NCBI GenBank assembly: GCA_946406115.1
Contig: OX291540.1
Span: 54,651,511-54,715,510 of the forward strand
Reading direction: 5' to 3'
Length of the DNA stretch: 64,000 bases
Origin: Apoda limacodes
Lineage: Eukaryota; Arthropoda; Insecta; Lepidoptera; Limacodidae
This document shows positions 11,052 to 22,865 of this stretch, one piece after another. Under the pieces are notes generated by a model. It saw only the letters and a list, made by a program, of their open reading frames with translations, searched no databases and was not told the origin of the DNA. The position numbers were made by a program, and so were the translations under genes. Positions within the stretch are counted from its first letter, which is position 1. Every line of letters begins with the position of its first letter.

Positions 11052-11976
11052 TACCTCTGAGCGTGCGCTTGTTGACGACATGCAGACATACCTCTGAGCG
11101 TGCGCTTGTTGACTACATGCAGACATACCTCTGAGCGTGCGCTTGTTGACGACATGCAGACATACCTCTGAGCGTGCGCTTGTTGACTACATGCAGACAT
11201 ACCTCTGAGCGTGCGCTTGTTGACGACATGCAGACATACCTCTGAGCGTGCGCTTGTTGACTACATGCAGACATACCTCTGAGCGTGCGCTTGTTGACGA
11301 CATGCAGACATACCTCTGAGCGTGCGCTTGTTGACTACATGCAGACATACCTCTGAGCGTGCGCTTGTTGACGACATGCAGACATACCTCTGAGCGTGCG
11401 CTTGTTGACTACATGCAGACATACCTCTGAGCGTGCGCTTGTTGACGACATGCAGACATACCTCTGAGCGTGCGCTTGTTTACTACATGCAGACATACCT
11501 CTGAGCGTGCGCTTGTTGACTACATGCAGACATACCTCTGAGCGTGCGCTTGTTTACTACATGCAGACATACCTCTGAGCGTGCGCTTGTTTACTACATG
11601 CAGACATACCTCTGAGCGTGCGCTTGTTGACTACATGCAGACATACCTCTGAGCGTGCGCTTGTTTACTACATGCAGACATACCTCTGAGCGTGCGCTTG
11701 TTTACTACATGCAGACATACCTCTGAGCGTGCGCTTGTTTACTACATGCAGACATACCTCTGAGCGTGCGCTTGTTTACTACATGCAGACATACCTCTGA
11801 GCGTGCGCTTGTTTACTACATGCAGACATACCTCTGAGCGTGCGCTTGTTTACTACATGCAGACATACCTCTGAGCGTGCGCTTGTTTACTACATGCAGA
11901 CATACCTCTGAGCGTGCGCTTGTTTACTACATGCAGACATACCTCTGAGCGTGCGCTTGTTGACGACATGCAGACA
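11052..11976 (+). repeat. 37-bp minisatellite, exactly 25 units, with higher-order structure
   Basis: Twenty-five head-to-tail units of exactly 37 bp with no indels, each beginning TACCTCTGAGCGTGCGCTTG. Units differ only in a short window (TTGACGAC, TTGACTAC or TTTACTAC). Units 1-11 strictly alternate GACGAC and GACTAC, giving a 74-bp dimer. Units 12-16 are mixed, 17-24 are all TTTACTAC, and unit 25 returns to GACGAC. There are no spacers, so it is not a CRISPR. It lies in the intron after the first CBM14 core exon. Confidence 0.97.
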
Positions 11977-12479
11977 TACAAAAGGATGAGCTCCTTATTC
12001 CAGAGCCTTATCATGTTGTTATAATTTTGTCAATACTATTTAAAATAAGTATACTTGTTCCATTCATAAGTAATTAAACACTAATTATTGTTTTTCTTGT
12101 ATTTTGTATATATTTTTTTATAAAATTTTGGAACTACTCGCTATGCTCGTGGGTTCAATCTTTGAATCCTTCGCTTGCTCAGTATTCAATATAGACACTC
12201 ACGCCAGAGTTGCGAGTCAGACGCACCTTGTTTGGTTTTTTAGGGTTCCGTGGCTAAATAGCAAAATCGGAACCCTTCTAGTTTTGTCATGATATTGCTG
12301 TGAAGACCATTTCGACGTAAGTGTTTATGTAGATACCTACCTACCAAATAGGTAATACTTAGGATCTTCTACGCTTGGTATACCTTCTTTTTGTATCGGC
12401 TTAATCTTCAAAAGGGTTAATCGGGTTAATACCCGGTCTCCTGGGGTAAGAAATCGGATTATATTACACAAAATTGTCA
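11977..12479. other. intronic spacer with a dispersed-repeat fragment
   Basis: 12230-12280 contains a TTTTTTAGGGTTCCGTGGCT phrase, a dispersed lepidopteran repeat text also seen at about 34.69 and 34.77 kb. Nothing else was recognised. Confidence 0.4.
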
Positions 12480-13103
12480 AAGTCAAAGTCAATTTCTTAA
12501 ATACAATAATTGCACAAGTAATTTTTTGAATTATATAACATTACATTTAAATACATTACAAAATTTACTTAATTATAACTATAAAACATCTCACTATAAA
12601 ATGACAAATAATAATCATTCATTATATCTACAAAAAATCATAATATTTGAATTTAACCTTTAAAAATTCTTTTAGTACGCTTTGTCAACTAAAAATTTTA
12701 TTACTCTTTCACAAAAGGTTATGAATGGCGGTGCATCTTTTATTTGATTGTTAAGTTTGTTGTATATTTCTACTCCTACCGCCTTTAGTGATATCGTCGT
12801 ACGGTTTAGTCTAGTTTTTACTGTTTCGAGTTTGTTATACTGACGCTTAGATTTCAATGTTTTAAACTCGCTCAAATGTCGCCACATATATTTGGAAACT
12901 TCATATATACAGACGCAAGGCAATGTGAGTATTCCTAATTTTCTAAAATATTGTTTTGCTGGTGTGAATGGTTTTACACCAGCTGATATCCGTACGGCTC
13001 TTTTTTGGATTATGAAAATTCTTTTCCTTTCAGCCGCCATGCCCCATAAGTCAATACCGTATGCTAGCAAGGAATTCACATATGCATAGTAAGCCATACG
13101 CAT
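12480..13103 (-). mobile_element. LINE 3' end, ORF2 C-terminal 143 codons
   Basis: The minus-strand frame 12672-13103 is open for 143 codons. It carries the region C-terminal to the reverse transcriptase (YYAYVNSLLAYGIDLWG, RIFIIQKRAVR, ends FLVDKAY). This matches the common LINE pattern in which a thumb is followed by LxYGxxLWG. The 3' untranslated region continues to a TTGACTTTGACTTTGA tail near 12480, the same tail as at 712. It is 5'-truncated near 13103, so polymerase and endonuclease are missing. Confidence 0.8.
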
Positions 13104-14423
13104 ATTGTTTTAGCGTAAGGGCCTCTTAGCCTAAAATGTATATCGTTTGTTTTTTTAAGTAAAGATTCATACCGTTTGCTGCAATATGTCAGTATGTCAT
13201 TTTGTCAAAGCATTTATAATGTTATTTTGAAATTCATTAAAATTGTTACCCGACACTATAACACTGACGATAATTGAAATGTGATTGATTACACCTTTTT
13301 GGCCAGACCTTTTTGTTACCTACTTGCTTCGGGCTCCGTCGAAATACCTACAGTAGGTAGTTTAGTGCGCGGCGAAAGGCGGCAAACAAATACATACAAT
13401 ATATAATGAGGAATAAAATATACACGTCCAAACATAACAAAGAGCTATTATAGCTAGTAATAATCCGCTTCCCGTGAAATTCAGGTATTTGTATGAAGAA
13501 AAGCTAGGAGATCTTTTTAAGTAGCGAAAGTCTAGAAATGTGCAATCATTTATTTCGTTTTTTTTATTACTTTGCTTATTATTATAACAGTAGCATAAAA
13601 GGCTATATTACAAAATAAATATTCTTTATTTATTACGTTACATTTGACTTTTATAATTGGTAGAAAAGGATTAGTCCGTAAAGTCAGAAAATATGGCTTT
13701 TTTTATTATATTTACAACACGTAAACACTTAAAACTTACAATATTGGGAATGGAAATGATGTATTCGATGCACACTAAATTCCATATAAAATACTTAAAC
13801 GTGCCGAGGGATGGTCATCCGTTTCGCCCGTTTTGCGGGTTACGCATTTTACCCAAAACTTTGATTGTCTATATCTCGGTCAGTTTTTAGTATTTTTGGT
13901 AATTTAAAAAGTTTTATTTACATCACTTATGAAATTGATACTCGTAAAGATAATGGAATAGTCTATTGCTTGACGAAACGGTTATATGTAAAGTTTGTGT
14001 TGGTGACAATCATAGATCAGAGTATAGGTTCTATCGGATTACCTACTAACTATAATACTCCATATCTTTGGTAAACTAGACCACTGGTCTGTATCTATTT
14101 ATATAAGTATTTATCACAAAAATTTGCCCATCTGGCTAACAATCTACAACTTGGTCTGCGTAAAACTTTTTCCGCCATTGACACCAGTTCTGAATTTCAA
14201 ATCTCGTACTTGGGCCAGCAAAGAGATTTCACTCGATGACCGCAGACGTAATACATAATATAACAAATATATAACTTTCAACCGTCACTTTTACGATTTG
14301 TATACAGAAAAACTTAAACCTAATTACCTAACATGTTACAAGATGATGGTGATTGTAGACACGCGCACGGCAGCATTAGGTCAAGCTGTGTTGGAGCTAT
14401 TTTTAATGAAGTAAAATTTTTAG
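13104..14423. other. intronic spacer, no gene recognised
   Basis: AT-rich, with no convincing coding potential. It ends in the acceptor AATTTTTAG. Confidence 0.5.
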
Positions 14424-14568
14424 ACTTGTAACTGGCCGTGGGCAGCAACCTGCAATCTGCGCAACCCAGAGGAGGGAGACGGGGATGAGGAGATCGAAGG
14501 GTCCGGAGAGGGGAGCCAGGAGTGGTTGCCGGAGCACAAGACAGCCAGCCCCGAGAGAGCTCCTCTAG
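14424..14568 (+). CDS. chitin-binding protein exon, end of CBM14 domain 1 plus acidic linker
   Basis: This exon begins TCNWPWAATCNLRNPEEGDG, where the two Cys are the fifth and sixth of CBM14 domain 1. The preceding acceptor is ATTTTTAG. An acidic Glu/Asp/Gly-rich linker follows (GDGDEEIEGSGEGSQEWLPE), then a Ser/Pro-rich end. 145 nt, entering in phase 0 and leaving after the first base of a codon (CTA G|GTGAGT). That base joins GC at 17804 to make Gly. The linker should be flexible and separates the two chitin-binding modules. Confidence 0.9.
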
Positions 14569-14608
14569 GTGAGTTGTAGCTTGTCGTAGAGTTATCGATG
14601 TCGAAGAT

Positions 14609-15143
14609 CGTACACCAGTTAGGTACTAGGTATCTACATTACTAGGTACTAGATACAGAACGTATGACAACGTACACCAGTTAGGTACTAGGTATCTACA
14701 TTACTAGGTACTAGATACAGAACGTATGACAACGTACACCAGTTAGGTACTAGGTATCTACGTTACTAGGTACTAGATACAGAACGTATGACAACGTACA
14801 CCAGTTAGGTACTAGGTATCTACGTTACTAGGTACTAGATACAGAACGAATGACAACGTACACCAGTTAGGTACTAGGTATCTACGTTACTAGGTACTAG
14901 ATACAGAACGTATGACAACGTACACCGGTTAGGTACTAGGTATCTACGTTACTAGGTACTAGATACAGAACGTATGACAACGTACACCGGTTAGGTACTA
15001 GGTATCTACGTTACTAGGTACTAGATACAGAACGTATGACAACGTACACCAGTTAGGTACTAGGTATCTACGTTACTAGGTACTAGATACAGAACGTATG
15101 ACAACGTACACCAGTTAGGTACTAGGTATCTACGTTACTAGGT
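14609..15143 (+). repeat. 62-bp minisatellite, about 8.6 units
   Basis: The unit is 62 bp, beginning CGTACACCAGTTAGGTACTA. It contains two near-inverted halves around TAGGTACTAG, so single strands could fold. Units differ at only a few positions (CAG or CGG; CATTAC or CGTTAC). It starts 41 bp downstream of an exon's splice donor. Confidence 0.95.
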
Positions 15144-15861
15144 TCTGTCTAGAACAATTTTAGCTGAGAATATTAATAAAATTCTTATATTGTGACTTTT
15201 TACAGAATTTCAGAACACGTGGTTAAGTAATACAAAATGAGGTAAAAATGTGTGAGGGGCTAAAAAAAATTAATACTTTTTAGTCAATTTTTGATATGTG
15301 GTAAATAAAACGGAACCTTGATTCGGCATTGACTGGTACCGGGGCGCCCGTTCGGCGGGCGCTCAGTTCTAAAAACGTGGCGAAGGGTTAAACACGCACT
15401 CGCGTCCCGCGTATTGTAGTTTTGATTTGGTTTACGGAAGGAGGCAACGGGCCTCCCTATACGGACGAATTGAGTTTTAGGATTATATGCAGTGTCGCCC
15501 ATGTAGTGCCTATTGGATTGTACAACTGCTTCAAGGTGGTCGGTTCCGGATACCGGTTTGATCCGGACCTTGCTACTCGTCGCGCAGTGGAAGCGCGCTG
15601 CGACTCTGAGATACCAGTGAGGAAGTGACGCGTCTATACATAAGAATGGACCTATTGCTTCGTTTGGATTTGCTAGGCCCTAAAGTAAATTTCCTCTTAC
15701 AAGCTAGTCCCCTACTGACGGACAGTCAACAAAGCGTCGAGTTAACGCTTAAGGTCAGTACCATTTAGGTACATACTATATAGTCCAACTGATTTGACTA
15801 CACATAATTACTTTTCCTAGTGGGCAAACTAGTCAAATGATCCTCCTGTATCAGTCAAGTA
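15144..15861. other. intronic spacer with a GC-rich patch
   Basis: 15310-15625 is distinctly GC-richer than its surroundings and has a GGGGCGCCCGTTCGGCGGGC hairpin-forming phrase. It is probably an old transposon piece, but I could not place it. Confidence 0.35.
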
Positions 15862-16121
15862 AAAAATGTGTTCAGTCATCTTAAAAATAACTCAGTTACT
15901 AATGTTACAATTTAAAAATGTGTTCAGTCGTCTTAAAAATAACTCAGTTACTAATGTTACAATTTAAAAATGTGTTCAGTCGTCTTAAAAATAACTCAAT
16001 TACTAATGTTACAATTTAAAAATGTGTTCAGTCGTCTTAAAAATAACTCAGTTACTAATGTTACAATTTAAAAATGTGTTCAGTCGTCTTAAAAATAACT
16101 CAATTACTAATGTTACAATTT
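15862..16121 (+). repeat. 52-bp minisatellite, five units
   Basis: Five units of 52 bp, each AAAAATGTGTTCAGTC followed by RTCTTAAAAATAACTC. They differ at only two positions. Confidence 0.95.
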
Positions 16122-16214
16122 AAAAAATAAAAAAAGAGACTGGATGATTTATGTGTATTATATTTGTGTATTTACAGTTAATGTATGTATCTGTATCCGT
16201 TGTCTGGTACTACC

Positions 16215-16480
16215 AGGTGGCGCGGTACGTAATGTCCAGAAAGAGAAAGGACGAATTAATGACAGCTTTTTTCACTATAAACTAGTTAGGGGTGGCTTGG
16301 ATGTTTCGGATTTATTTTCTGACGTTGAGTTCTCTGCTTCATCTCGCATACCCAGAACATTTTTATGTTGCATTTGCAAAAACTAATATAGGAGTCAGCT
16401 CACCACTAAGCAGATTGGTTGCGTTTCAAAATTCATTAAGTATCTAAAACCTATTGATAAGACGTCTTTAGCCAAAGTTA
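16215..16480 (+). mobile_element. LINE ORF2 C-terminal fragment
   Basis: Across one frameshift the plus strand reads KLVRGGLDVSDLFSDVEF and then FYVAFAKTNIGVSSPLSRL. This is the C-terminal tail layout seen in Jockey/CR1-type ORF2 proteins, related in pattern to 7540-7857. About 85 codons remain, and there is no polymerase. Confidence 0.55.
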
Positions 16481-16824
16481 CTATTCTTATAGAAAATTAT
16501 TGTTATCCAATTCTAGTAATTTATTGTTTTTTTATGTATAATTTCTCATTTGTTTAACTATTATTTTGTGGAAAAATCTTAAACATGTTTGTATAGTATA
16601 AGTGTTATTAGTTTGTAGTAAAAAAATATTATTACATTTTCAAGTTACTTACTGTTATAAGATTGCCGTGGATACTTTTACCTTACCTTGTATATTACTG
16701 TTCCTGTTCCTTGTAATGTGTTAGCAATCCAATTGATAGCTAATAGGTTATAAACTATTAATACAAAAATATTGCAATTTTATAATATTGTTACGTGCTA
16801 ATAAGGTTAGGCTAAGGTTTTCTC
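16481..16824. other. intronic spacer
   Basis: AT-rich. Possibly 3' untranslated sequence of the LINE fragment before it. Confidence 0.35.
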
Positions 16825-16995
16825 TAAGGACTACAGTATGGGGTTTTACAAGAAAGAAGTTATTAGATGCTTTGAAGGGTCGGCAACGCGCGAGTGATAC
16901 CTCTGGTGTTGCAAGCGTCCATAGGCTACGGTGACCGCTTACCATCAGGCGGACCGTGAGGTTGTTTGCCACCTTAGTGGTATGAAAAAAAAAAA
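16825..16995 (+). mobile_element. CR1/Zenon 3'-end insertion with poly(A)
   Basis: Encodes the last residues of the CR1 ORF2, LKGRQRASDTSGVASVHRLR, followed by a stop. This is nearly identical to the end of the 988-codon ORF at 45787. The standard tail ending CCACCTTAGTGGTATG and a 13-base A run follow. A 5'-truncated copy of about 170 bp. Confidence 0.9.
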
Positions 16996-17803
16996 AACTA
17001 AAATGCCGTTTGGTGATAAAGATTAGTTATTGCACTACACTGTATACAACATTACAGAATCCTTATCGTAAACAAAAATGCAGTTATCCGTTTTAACCTT
17101 GCAGTAGCCGTATTCAGGTGTAATCGCTTTCCGAAGTAATGCCGAACGCAGTTTAAAACCAAAACTGAACTGGGCGGGGGTTGCGCTCGAGTATTCTAGA
17201 CGCTTCGAGAGAATCCATTCGACGTAATCACTTTAGTTATGAACAATATTGACCCTCAAAGGAAAGTAAACCTTACAATTAAATTATTAGGTTCATTTTT
17301 GCCTGCACAGCAATCTTCTCTCTAAATCTTGAGTTGAATGGAAACTCATTAGAATGTAACCCTTTTTTATGTTGTTTGTTGACTATGGATATTTCCGGGA
17401 ATGTACGCGTCTAGAAAGTTACCGGCCGTAAAAACATAGTAAAGTCTAGTTGTGCTATACGAGTAATGACCGGCGCGCAACCAAATCTTTTGATTTATTT
17501 CAATTCGGCCGAATTTTAGGCCGAAGGTGCTTATTTTGGCCATAGGGGCCGAAACCAAAGCTTTGGTCGGGCAACGAAATCCCACGTCGATAACCCAATT
17601 AGCACGGGCGGAGCCGCAGGTAAAACCTACTATGTACCTGTACTTTCATACTCACGATTTCAGGTCAGTAGTGTTATACACAAAAACAGAAATGAAAATG
17701 ACCTTATTATAGGCTGTTCCAGACATCAATTGTTTTGTAAAAAGGCACAAATAGATTTATAAGTTAATTTCCTTTCCGTCGTTGACCATACCCCTTGTGG
17801 CAG
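16996..17803. other. intronic spacer
   Basis: No gene recognised. Several GGCCGAA words occur at 17506-17560. It ends in the acceptor CTTGTGGCAG. Confidence 0.45.
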
Positions 17804-17957
17804 GCCTGCTGTCCGACCTGCTGGACGGTCGCGTGCTGCAGAACGTGGCGCGCCCCGCCGCTGTGGAGCCCCGCCCCCACTCCCGCACCGCTCGCTACGC
17901 CAGCTCGGTGCTCAACTGTCAGCACGCCGACTCTTCCTCGAAGCACGCCCCCTACCC
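17804..17957 (+). CDS. chitin-binding protein exon, linker and first Cys of CBM14 domain 2
   Basis: This exon runs from GTGGCAG|GC to TACCC|GTTAGT. It encodes LLSDLLDGRVLQNVARPAAV, an Arg/Pro-rich stretch, and then SSVLNCQHADSSSKHAPYP, whose Cys opens the second peritrophin-A domain. The final CC joins the G at 24576 to give Pro, followed by SDCQKFWRC. GC content is far higher than in the flanking introns, as expected of coding sequence. The donor GTTAGT is less common but has the invariant GT. Confidence 0.88.
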
Positions 17958-18388
17958 GTTAGTACATGTAATCTATATCTACTTTATTACTACTATTTGG
18001 TACGTTTTATATGTATGGAATAAAAACTAGTCACACGGTCAGATGCCAAATCAGAGCTGTAAGGATGGTAACCTTAGAGTTTAACCAGCGTGGTGTCCAA
18101 AAAGTCAGAGTGCCTTAGTATGGCTTACAAAGCAGACATGTCGCAAATTATTTATATAATCAACTAAAGTATCGTTATACAGAAGTCATTCTACTTTTCC
18201 CAAGTTTAGAGCACAGTCAGTTGAAGGATCGTGTGTAACATAGAACATTATAAATTCAAGACCCCTAACTCGCTCGGAGGTAACAGCTCTTCGCCTTTTC
18301 GGACACAAGAGACAAGTTCTGATTTTTCGTCTCGCTTCTACATCGCAGTCAACGAAGACATCAAAAGCTGTAAGTAAACACAGATATA

Positions 18389-19180
18389 ATGTATATATTG
18401 CGCTCACCATCTGGAAGTGGCCGCATTGGACCGGCGTTGATCGAACGGTGTGACTCGAACCCAGAACTATCAAATATAAACCTAGAGACGCCACAGACAT
18501 CGTTCCGCAATAAGCGCAAATTCTCAGACGATAGCAATAATGCTATTAAATTTGAACTGGGCAAATTGCGCAAACAAATGGCCGAAATGATGTCTTAAAT
18601 GAAAGCTGCTAACGAATCACACATTGAAAACAACAACAAACTACACAAGGATATATCATCTATCAAAGAACAAATTAATAACATAAAATTGACAACTGAC
18701 ATTTTAATCAAAGAACAACATGAAATGAAATCGGAGATCGCAGGTATTAAAGATACTAACGATATTTCTATCAAAAAGATACGGTCGTTAGAAAAAAACT
18801 TTACCATTCTAAAAGAAACCTTGAACAAAGTTGATAGACTAGAATCGGATATCAACTTAATAATTAAAAAATCACCTACTACAATCGTGTGTGAAGACAT
18901 TGCAAAGGAATTGAATGAACGTAAGCTTAGGTCAGAAAATATAGTTCTATTTGGAGTTCCAGAACAAAGTACAACTAACAAACCTGAGGTAAAGGAACTA
19001 GATATAAAAGCTGCTCTTGACATTACTAAGCAAATATGTCCTGACTGTCCTAAACCCATAAATGCAATCCGCTTAGGCAAAGCTATCTCGGGTAGGATTC
19101 GTCCACTAAAAGTATATTTCAATTCGAAATATTTATCTTACAACGCAAGAAAGACCTTAATAACGACAATATCAAGATAA
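18389..19180 (+). pseudogene. LINE ORF1 (coiled-coil RNA-binding protein) with one in-frame stop
   Basis: The frame begins MYILRSPSGSGRIGPALIER and is open for 69 codons. It meets TAA at 18596-18598 and continues in the same frame from 18599 for 193 codons. The second part is rich in Lys, Glu, Ile and Asn with heptads (IKEQINNIKLTTDILIKEQH), a long coiled coil. It is followed by ELNERKLRSENIVLFGVPEQ, the RRM-like RNA-binding start shared by ORF1 proteins of several LINE clades. A single base change would explain the stop, so ORF1 is the best-preserved part of this copy. In the living element it would coat the LINE RNA and form trimers (family knowledge). Confidence 0.75.
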
Positions 19181-22048
19181 CAGGAAACCAAACGCCACAA
19201 CAACAAACATATTTTAAACAACTAAAGGAAGAACTGGAAAGGCGTACTAATAATGGAGAGGTAAATTTAAAAATAAATAAGTAAATGGATTTTCGAAAAT
19301 AATTCAATATACTCCAAAAAACTACAAGCGCCTAAAGAAATTGAGAACAATCACAAGAAAAAACCCGAATACAATATCTCATATCAAGTTACAGATAAGT
19401 ATGCCAACATAATGTGCAGCAAAGAATCTTTAAAATGTTTGTATGCGAAAGATTGCAGCATCGTAATGCCCGGAAAATTTGATGAGTTAAAATGTATAAT
19501 ATAAGAATTCCACAGCACTCTACACATTATTATTTTAACGGAGACTTGGATTAAATCCGACACAGAAGCTAAGAAATTTGATTTGCCGGGATATGTACAC
19601 TATTATAACTACAGAACAAATGCCAGAGTATATTTGCACATAAGAATTTAAAACAGAATTTAATTTATGAAAAATGTATCAACCAAAATCACTTTCTATG
19701 GATACACCTCAAAAATTTTCGGTTTGCTATAGGTGCAATATACAAACCTGAACGTACCAATGCTGAAAACTTTTTCGAGACATATGCGTCGCAATTACAT
19801 GACAAGAAACGGGCAATAGTATTCGGTGATATCAATTTTAACATTTTAAATCCAGACCGCAAGGCTTGTAATTATAAAGAAATGATAGAAGAAAGTGGCT
19901 ATACAATAATCAACAAAATTAATGAGAAACATTGTACTCGAGAAACAAAAACTACGAAAACTGTTTTAGATCATGTGTTTACAAATTTAAAGGGTAATAT
20001 TTTTCACTCAGCCATAGTGGACTCGGCAATGTCTGAGCAGAAACAAATATATTTTCAAATTGACAATTATCAAGCTGAACCAATCAAAAAAGTTATGTAT
20101 GAGGCAATAAACTATGAGCAACTATATGTGAATATGGAGAATTTTAAAACTGATAACAAAACTTACGCGGCTATGCTAAATTAGAAAAAGCTATAGTAAA
20201 ATACCATTCAAAAAAGTAAAATGACAAAATATTAAATCCTCCAAAGCAAGAATGGATAAACAAAAATATAATAGAACACATAGAAGAAAGAAATAGTCTT
20301 TTGCGTCTGTGTAAAAGGAACCCTGATGAACGACTAATAGAATATGAATTTATAACATATTAATATATGTGAATATAAACAACGAAATATGGTCTCCAAA
20401 CTCATACGAGACAGGAAAAAACGATATTACTGTAAGACATTCTTGGAATGCAAGAAAAAACCGGCCAAAACGTGGTCGGTTATCAACAGTCTCTCCAAAA
20501 ATAAAGCAAAAGAGACATCAATACCTGCCAAGCTTCAAATCCAAGATAATATTGTTACAGATGAACAACAAATTTGTGAATACTTCAATGATTTTTTCTC
20601 AACTGTTGGATGTTGATATACTCTAGCAAACTAAATTTCCATAACTTATCAAAACAACAAAAAATACACAAAAGGTACTTGGCAAAATAAAAATGGTTTG
20701 CTTAAACTGCTATCACCAACCAACTCAGATGGATTAAGCAAGATAATTGACAAACTTGATCCTAACACCAGTTGCGGTATCAAGGGTATTACTACTAAGG
20801 CTATAAAGTGTATAAAAAATGTGATTCTGGCTGAACTAACCAATTGCATAAATAAACGTTTAGAGACTTGAATTTTTCCCAACAGTCTAAAGATTGTCAA
20901 AGATAATCCAATTTATAAATCTGGTCCAATAATGGATCCCAGAAACTATCGACCAATCTTGGTTCTCCCAAATTATCTCCAAAATATTTGGGAAGGTATT
21001 ATATATTAGGCTTAAAAAATTTCTTGACTCAAAAAACTTTCTTTACGAAAAGCAGTATGGTTTTAGACCCAAATCTAATACACCAGCAGCTACAGTTGAT
21101 ATAATAACACATCTAAAATCCAAAATTGATTAGAAACAAATCATTCTCGGTTTATTTATAGATATGAAAAAGCCTTTGACACAATCACTCATGAACTACT
21201 GTTAGGAAAATTAAAAGATATTGACAATTCTGGGCCAGCATATAAAATTTTCGAATCATACCTAGCTAATCGTTATCAAATAGTGAATCTGGTAAAATGT
21301 CAAAGTGCTTTGAGACCTGTTAATTACGGAGTACCGAAGGGATTAATCTTGGGGCCGCTCTTGTTTCTTATTTATGTAAATAACTTACACGCAATAGGAT
21401 TAAAAGGAGAGGTAACACTGTACGCTGATGATACCTGCATATTTTACTTCGGTAATTCTGTTAACTCAATGATATGATAACATAATACAAGGTGACCTAG
21501 AGCTACTCAACAATTGGATGCAGTGTAATTTACTCACCATTAACATTAAAAAGACAAGCTACATAAATTTTTCAGCTAAGAATAAGCTTAAAACTAGTTG
21601 AATCTGAAACTCTTAAATTGAATAATAAAATGATAAGCCGAGTAGACCATGAAAAATATCTAGGTCTTATAGTTGACAAACACCTAACTTGGAGACCGCA
21701 CATCGATAACATCAAATCGATAACTTGGAGACCGCACATCGATAACATCAAATCAAAAATAAAATCATTGACTGGAACTATTTATAGCATTGCCCACTTT
21801 TTGCCCCGCAATAAAAAATATACAATGTACAACAGTCTCGTCAAACCACACATCGATTATTTAATTGAAATTTGGGGATCAGCTGCTAAAACTAATAATA
21901 AACCTCAAACAAAGAGCTCAAACTAAACTGCTAAAAGTATTGTTTAATTATGATAACTTGACACCCACAAACGTTTTATACAGTGAAACTAAAATAATGA
22001 ATCTCTCGCAAACATACGTGTACTATACATGTATCTTGATACATAAAA

Positions 22049-22288
22049 TCTTTATATATAAAAATTACGTTTCACGTTGTTTGTCCGCGATGGACTCCTT
22101 AACTACTGAACCGATTTTGATCAAACTTCGTAACTATGTGTTATTTGATCCAACTTAAAAGATAGGATAGTTTTTATCTCGATCTGTTTAAGCGATCTGC
22201 GAGCCGGACTCGGGCACTTTAGGTAAAAACCAACGTTCGCCGGGTTACAGAGGGACGGCAGCGGAACAACGTTCGCCGGGACCGCTAG
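22049..22288 (+). mobile_element. non-autonomous Helitron
   Basis: Starts TCTTTATATATAAAAATTACG after A and ends GGGACCGCTAG before T. It is the same family as 4256-4489 in the opposite orientation. It has interrupted the LINE's C-terminal coding region. Confidence 0.85.
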
Positions 22289-22640
22289 TATACGTATAAA
22301 AATCAATGCTGCTGAATCGATTTGGATTATTGGAATTTGTTTGTTAGAGCAAGGTTTATTTGTAAGAGAAAAGGGTTAAGTGCGAGTCAGACTTGCGCAC
22401 TAAGGGTAAACCGATTGTAATGAAATTTTGGTAGGTAGTTGGGCTCACGCCAGGGAAGGTTTCTGATGGAGAAAAAACTGGTCAAGTGCGAGTCGGAATT
22501 GCGCAGTGAGGGTAAACCGATTGTAATGAAAATATGTTGTACACACGTCAGGGAAAGTTTCTGAATTAATACAACCATTTCACAATAGGTGGCACTCCAG
22601 TGGTTTTAGAAAAAGAAACAACGTTCGCCGGGTCAGCTAG
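22289..22640 (+). mobile_element. second Helitron-like segment
   Basis: Contains two versions of an AGTGCGAGTC..GTAAACCGATTGTAATGAAA phrase about 115 bp apart and ends AACGTTCGCCGGGTCAGCTAG before T. That is a Helitron 3' end of another subfamily. Its 5' end is not clear. Together with the segment before it, it makes a 592-bp insertion in the LINE. Confidence 0.65.
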
Positions 22641-22865
22641 TAGTTATTAAAAATATACAAACTAAAATAACTTTTATCAAAAAGAAACATGTACAAAAGA
22701 TGCAATTAAGAAATGCTAATAATCTAGTGCTGCGACCGCCCAGAACTAATTATAGTAAAAGAAGTATTTTGCATGATGGCGCAAAATTGTACAATAAAAT
22801 CCCAATTGATATTAAGGAAGCTAAAACTATGTATATGTTCAAAAGGTCCTAAAGTATGACATTTT

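Larger units (their letters stand above)
18389..22865 (+). mobile_element. decayed two-ORF LINE (nearly full length), split by Helitrons
   Basis: Same strand as the host gene, inside its last intron. ORF1 (18389-19180) is followed by ORF2 in pieces. These are an endonuclease start with IIILTETWIKSD near 19525, the endonuclease VFGDINFNILN near 19815, and the linker at 20369-20626. The polymerase has MKKAFDTITHELL near 21160, and GVPKGLILGPLLF and LYADDTCIF in 21283-21477. A thumb piece (21618-21926) and the C-terminus follow. The C-terminus is interrupted at 22048 and resumes at about 22645 (LVLRPPRTNYSKRS, GAKLYNKIP). Many stops and shifts: not functional. Two copies of a 32-bp phrase at 21689-21748 show a small internal duplication. 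Confidence 0.88.

Noticed and set aside
11052..11976. Possible CRISPR array (37-bp direct repeats)
   Set aside because: Units are directly adjacent without spacers and the host is an insect; it is a minisatellite.
18595..19122. 175-codon minus-strand frame
   Set aside because: Antisense to LINE ORF1. Its Ser/Leu-rich composition is what the complement of a Lys/Glu-rich coiled coil gives.
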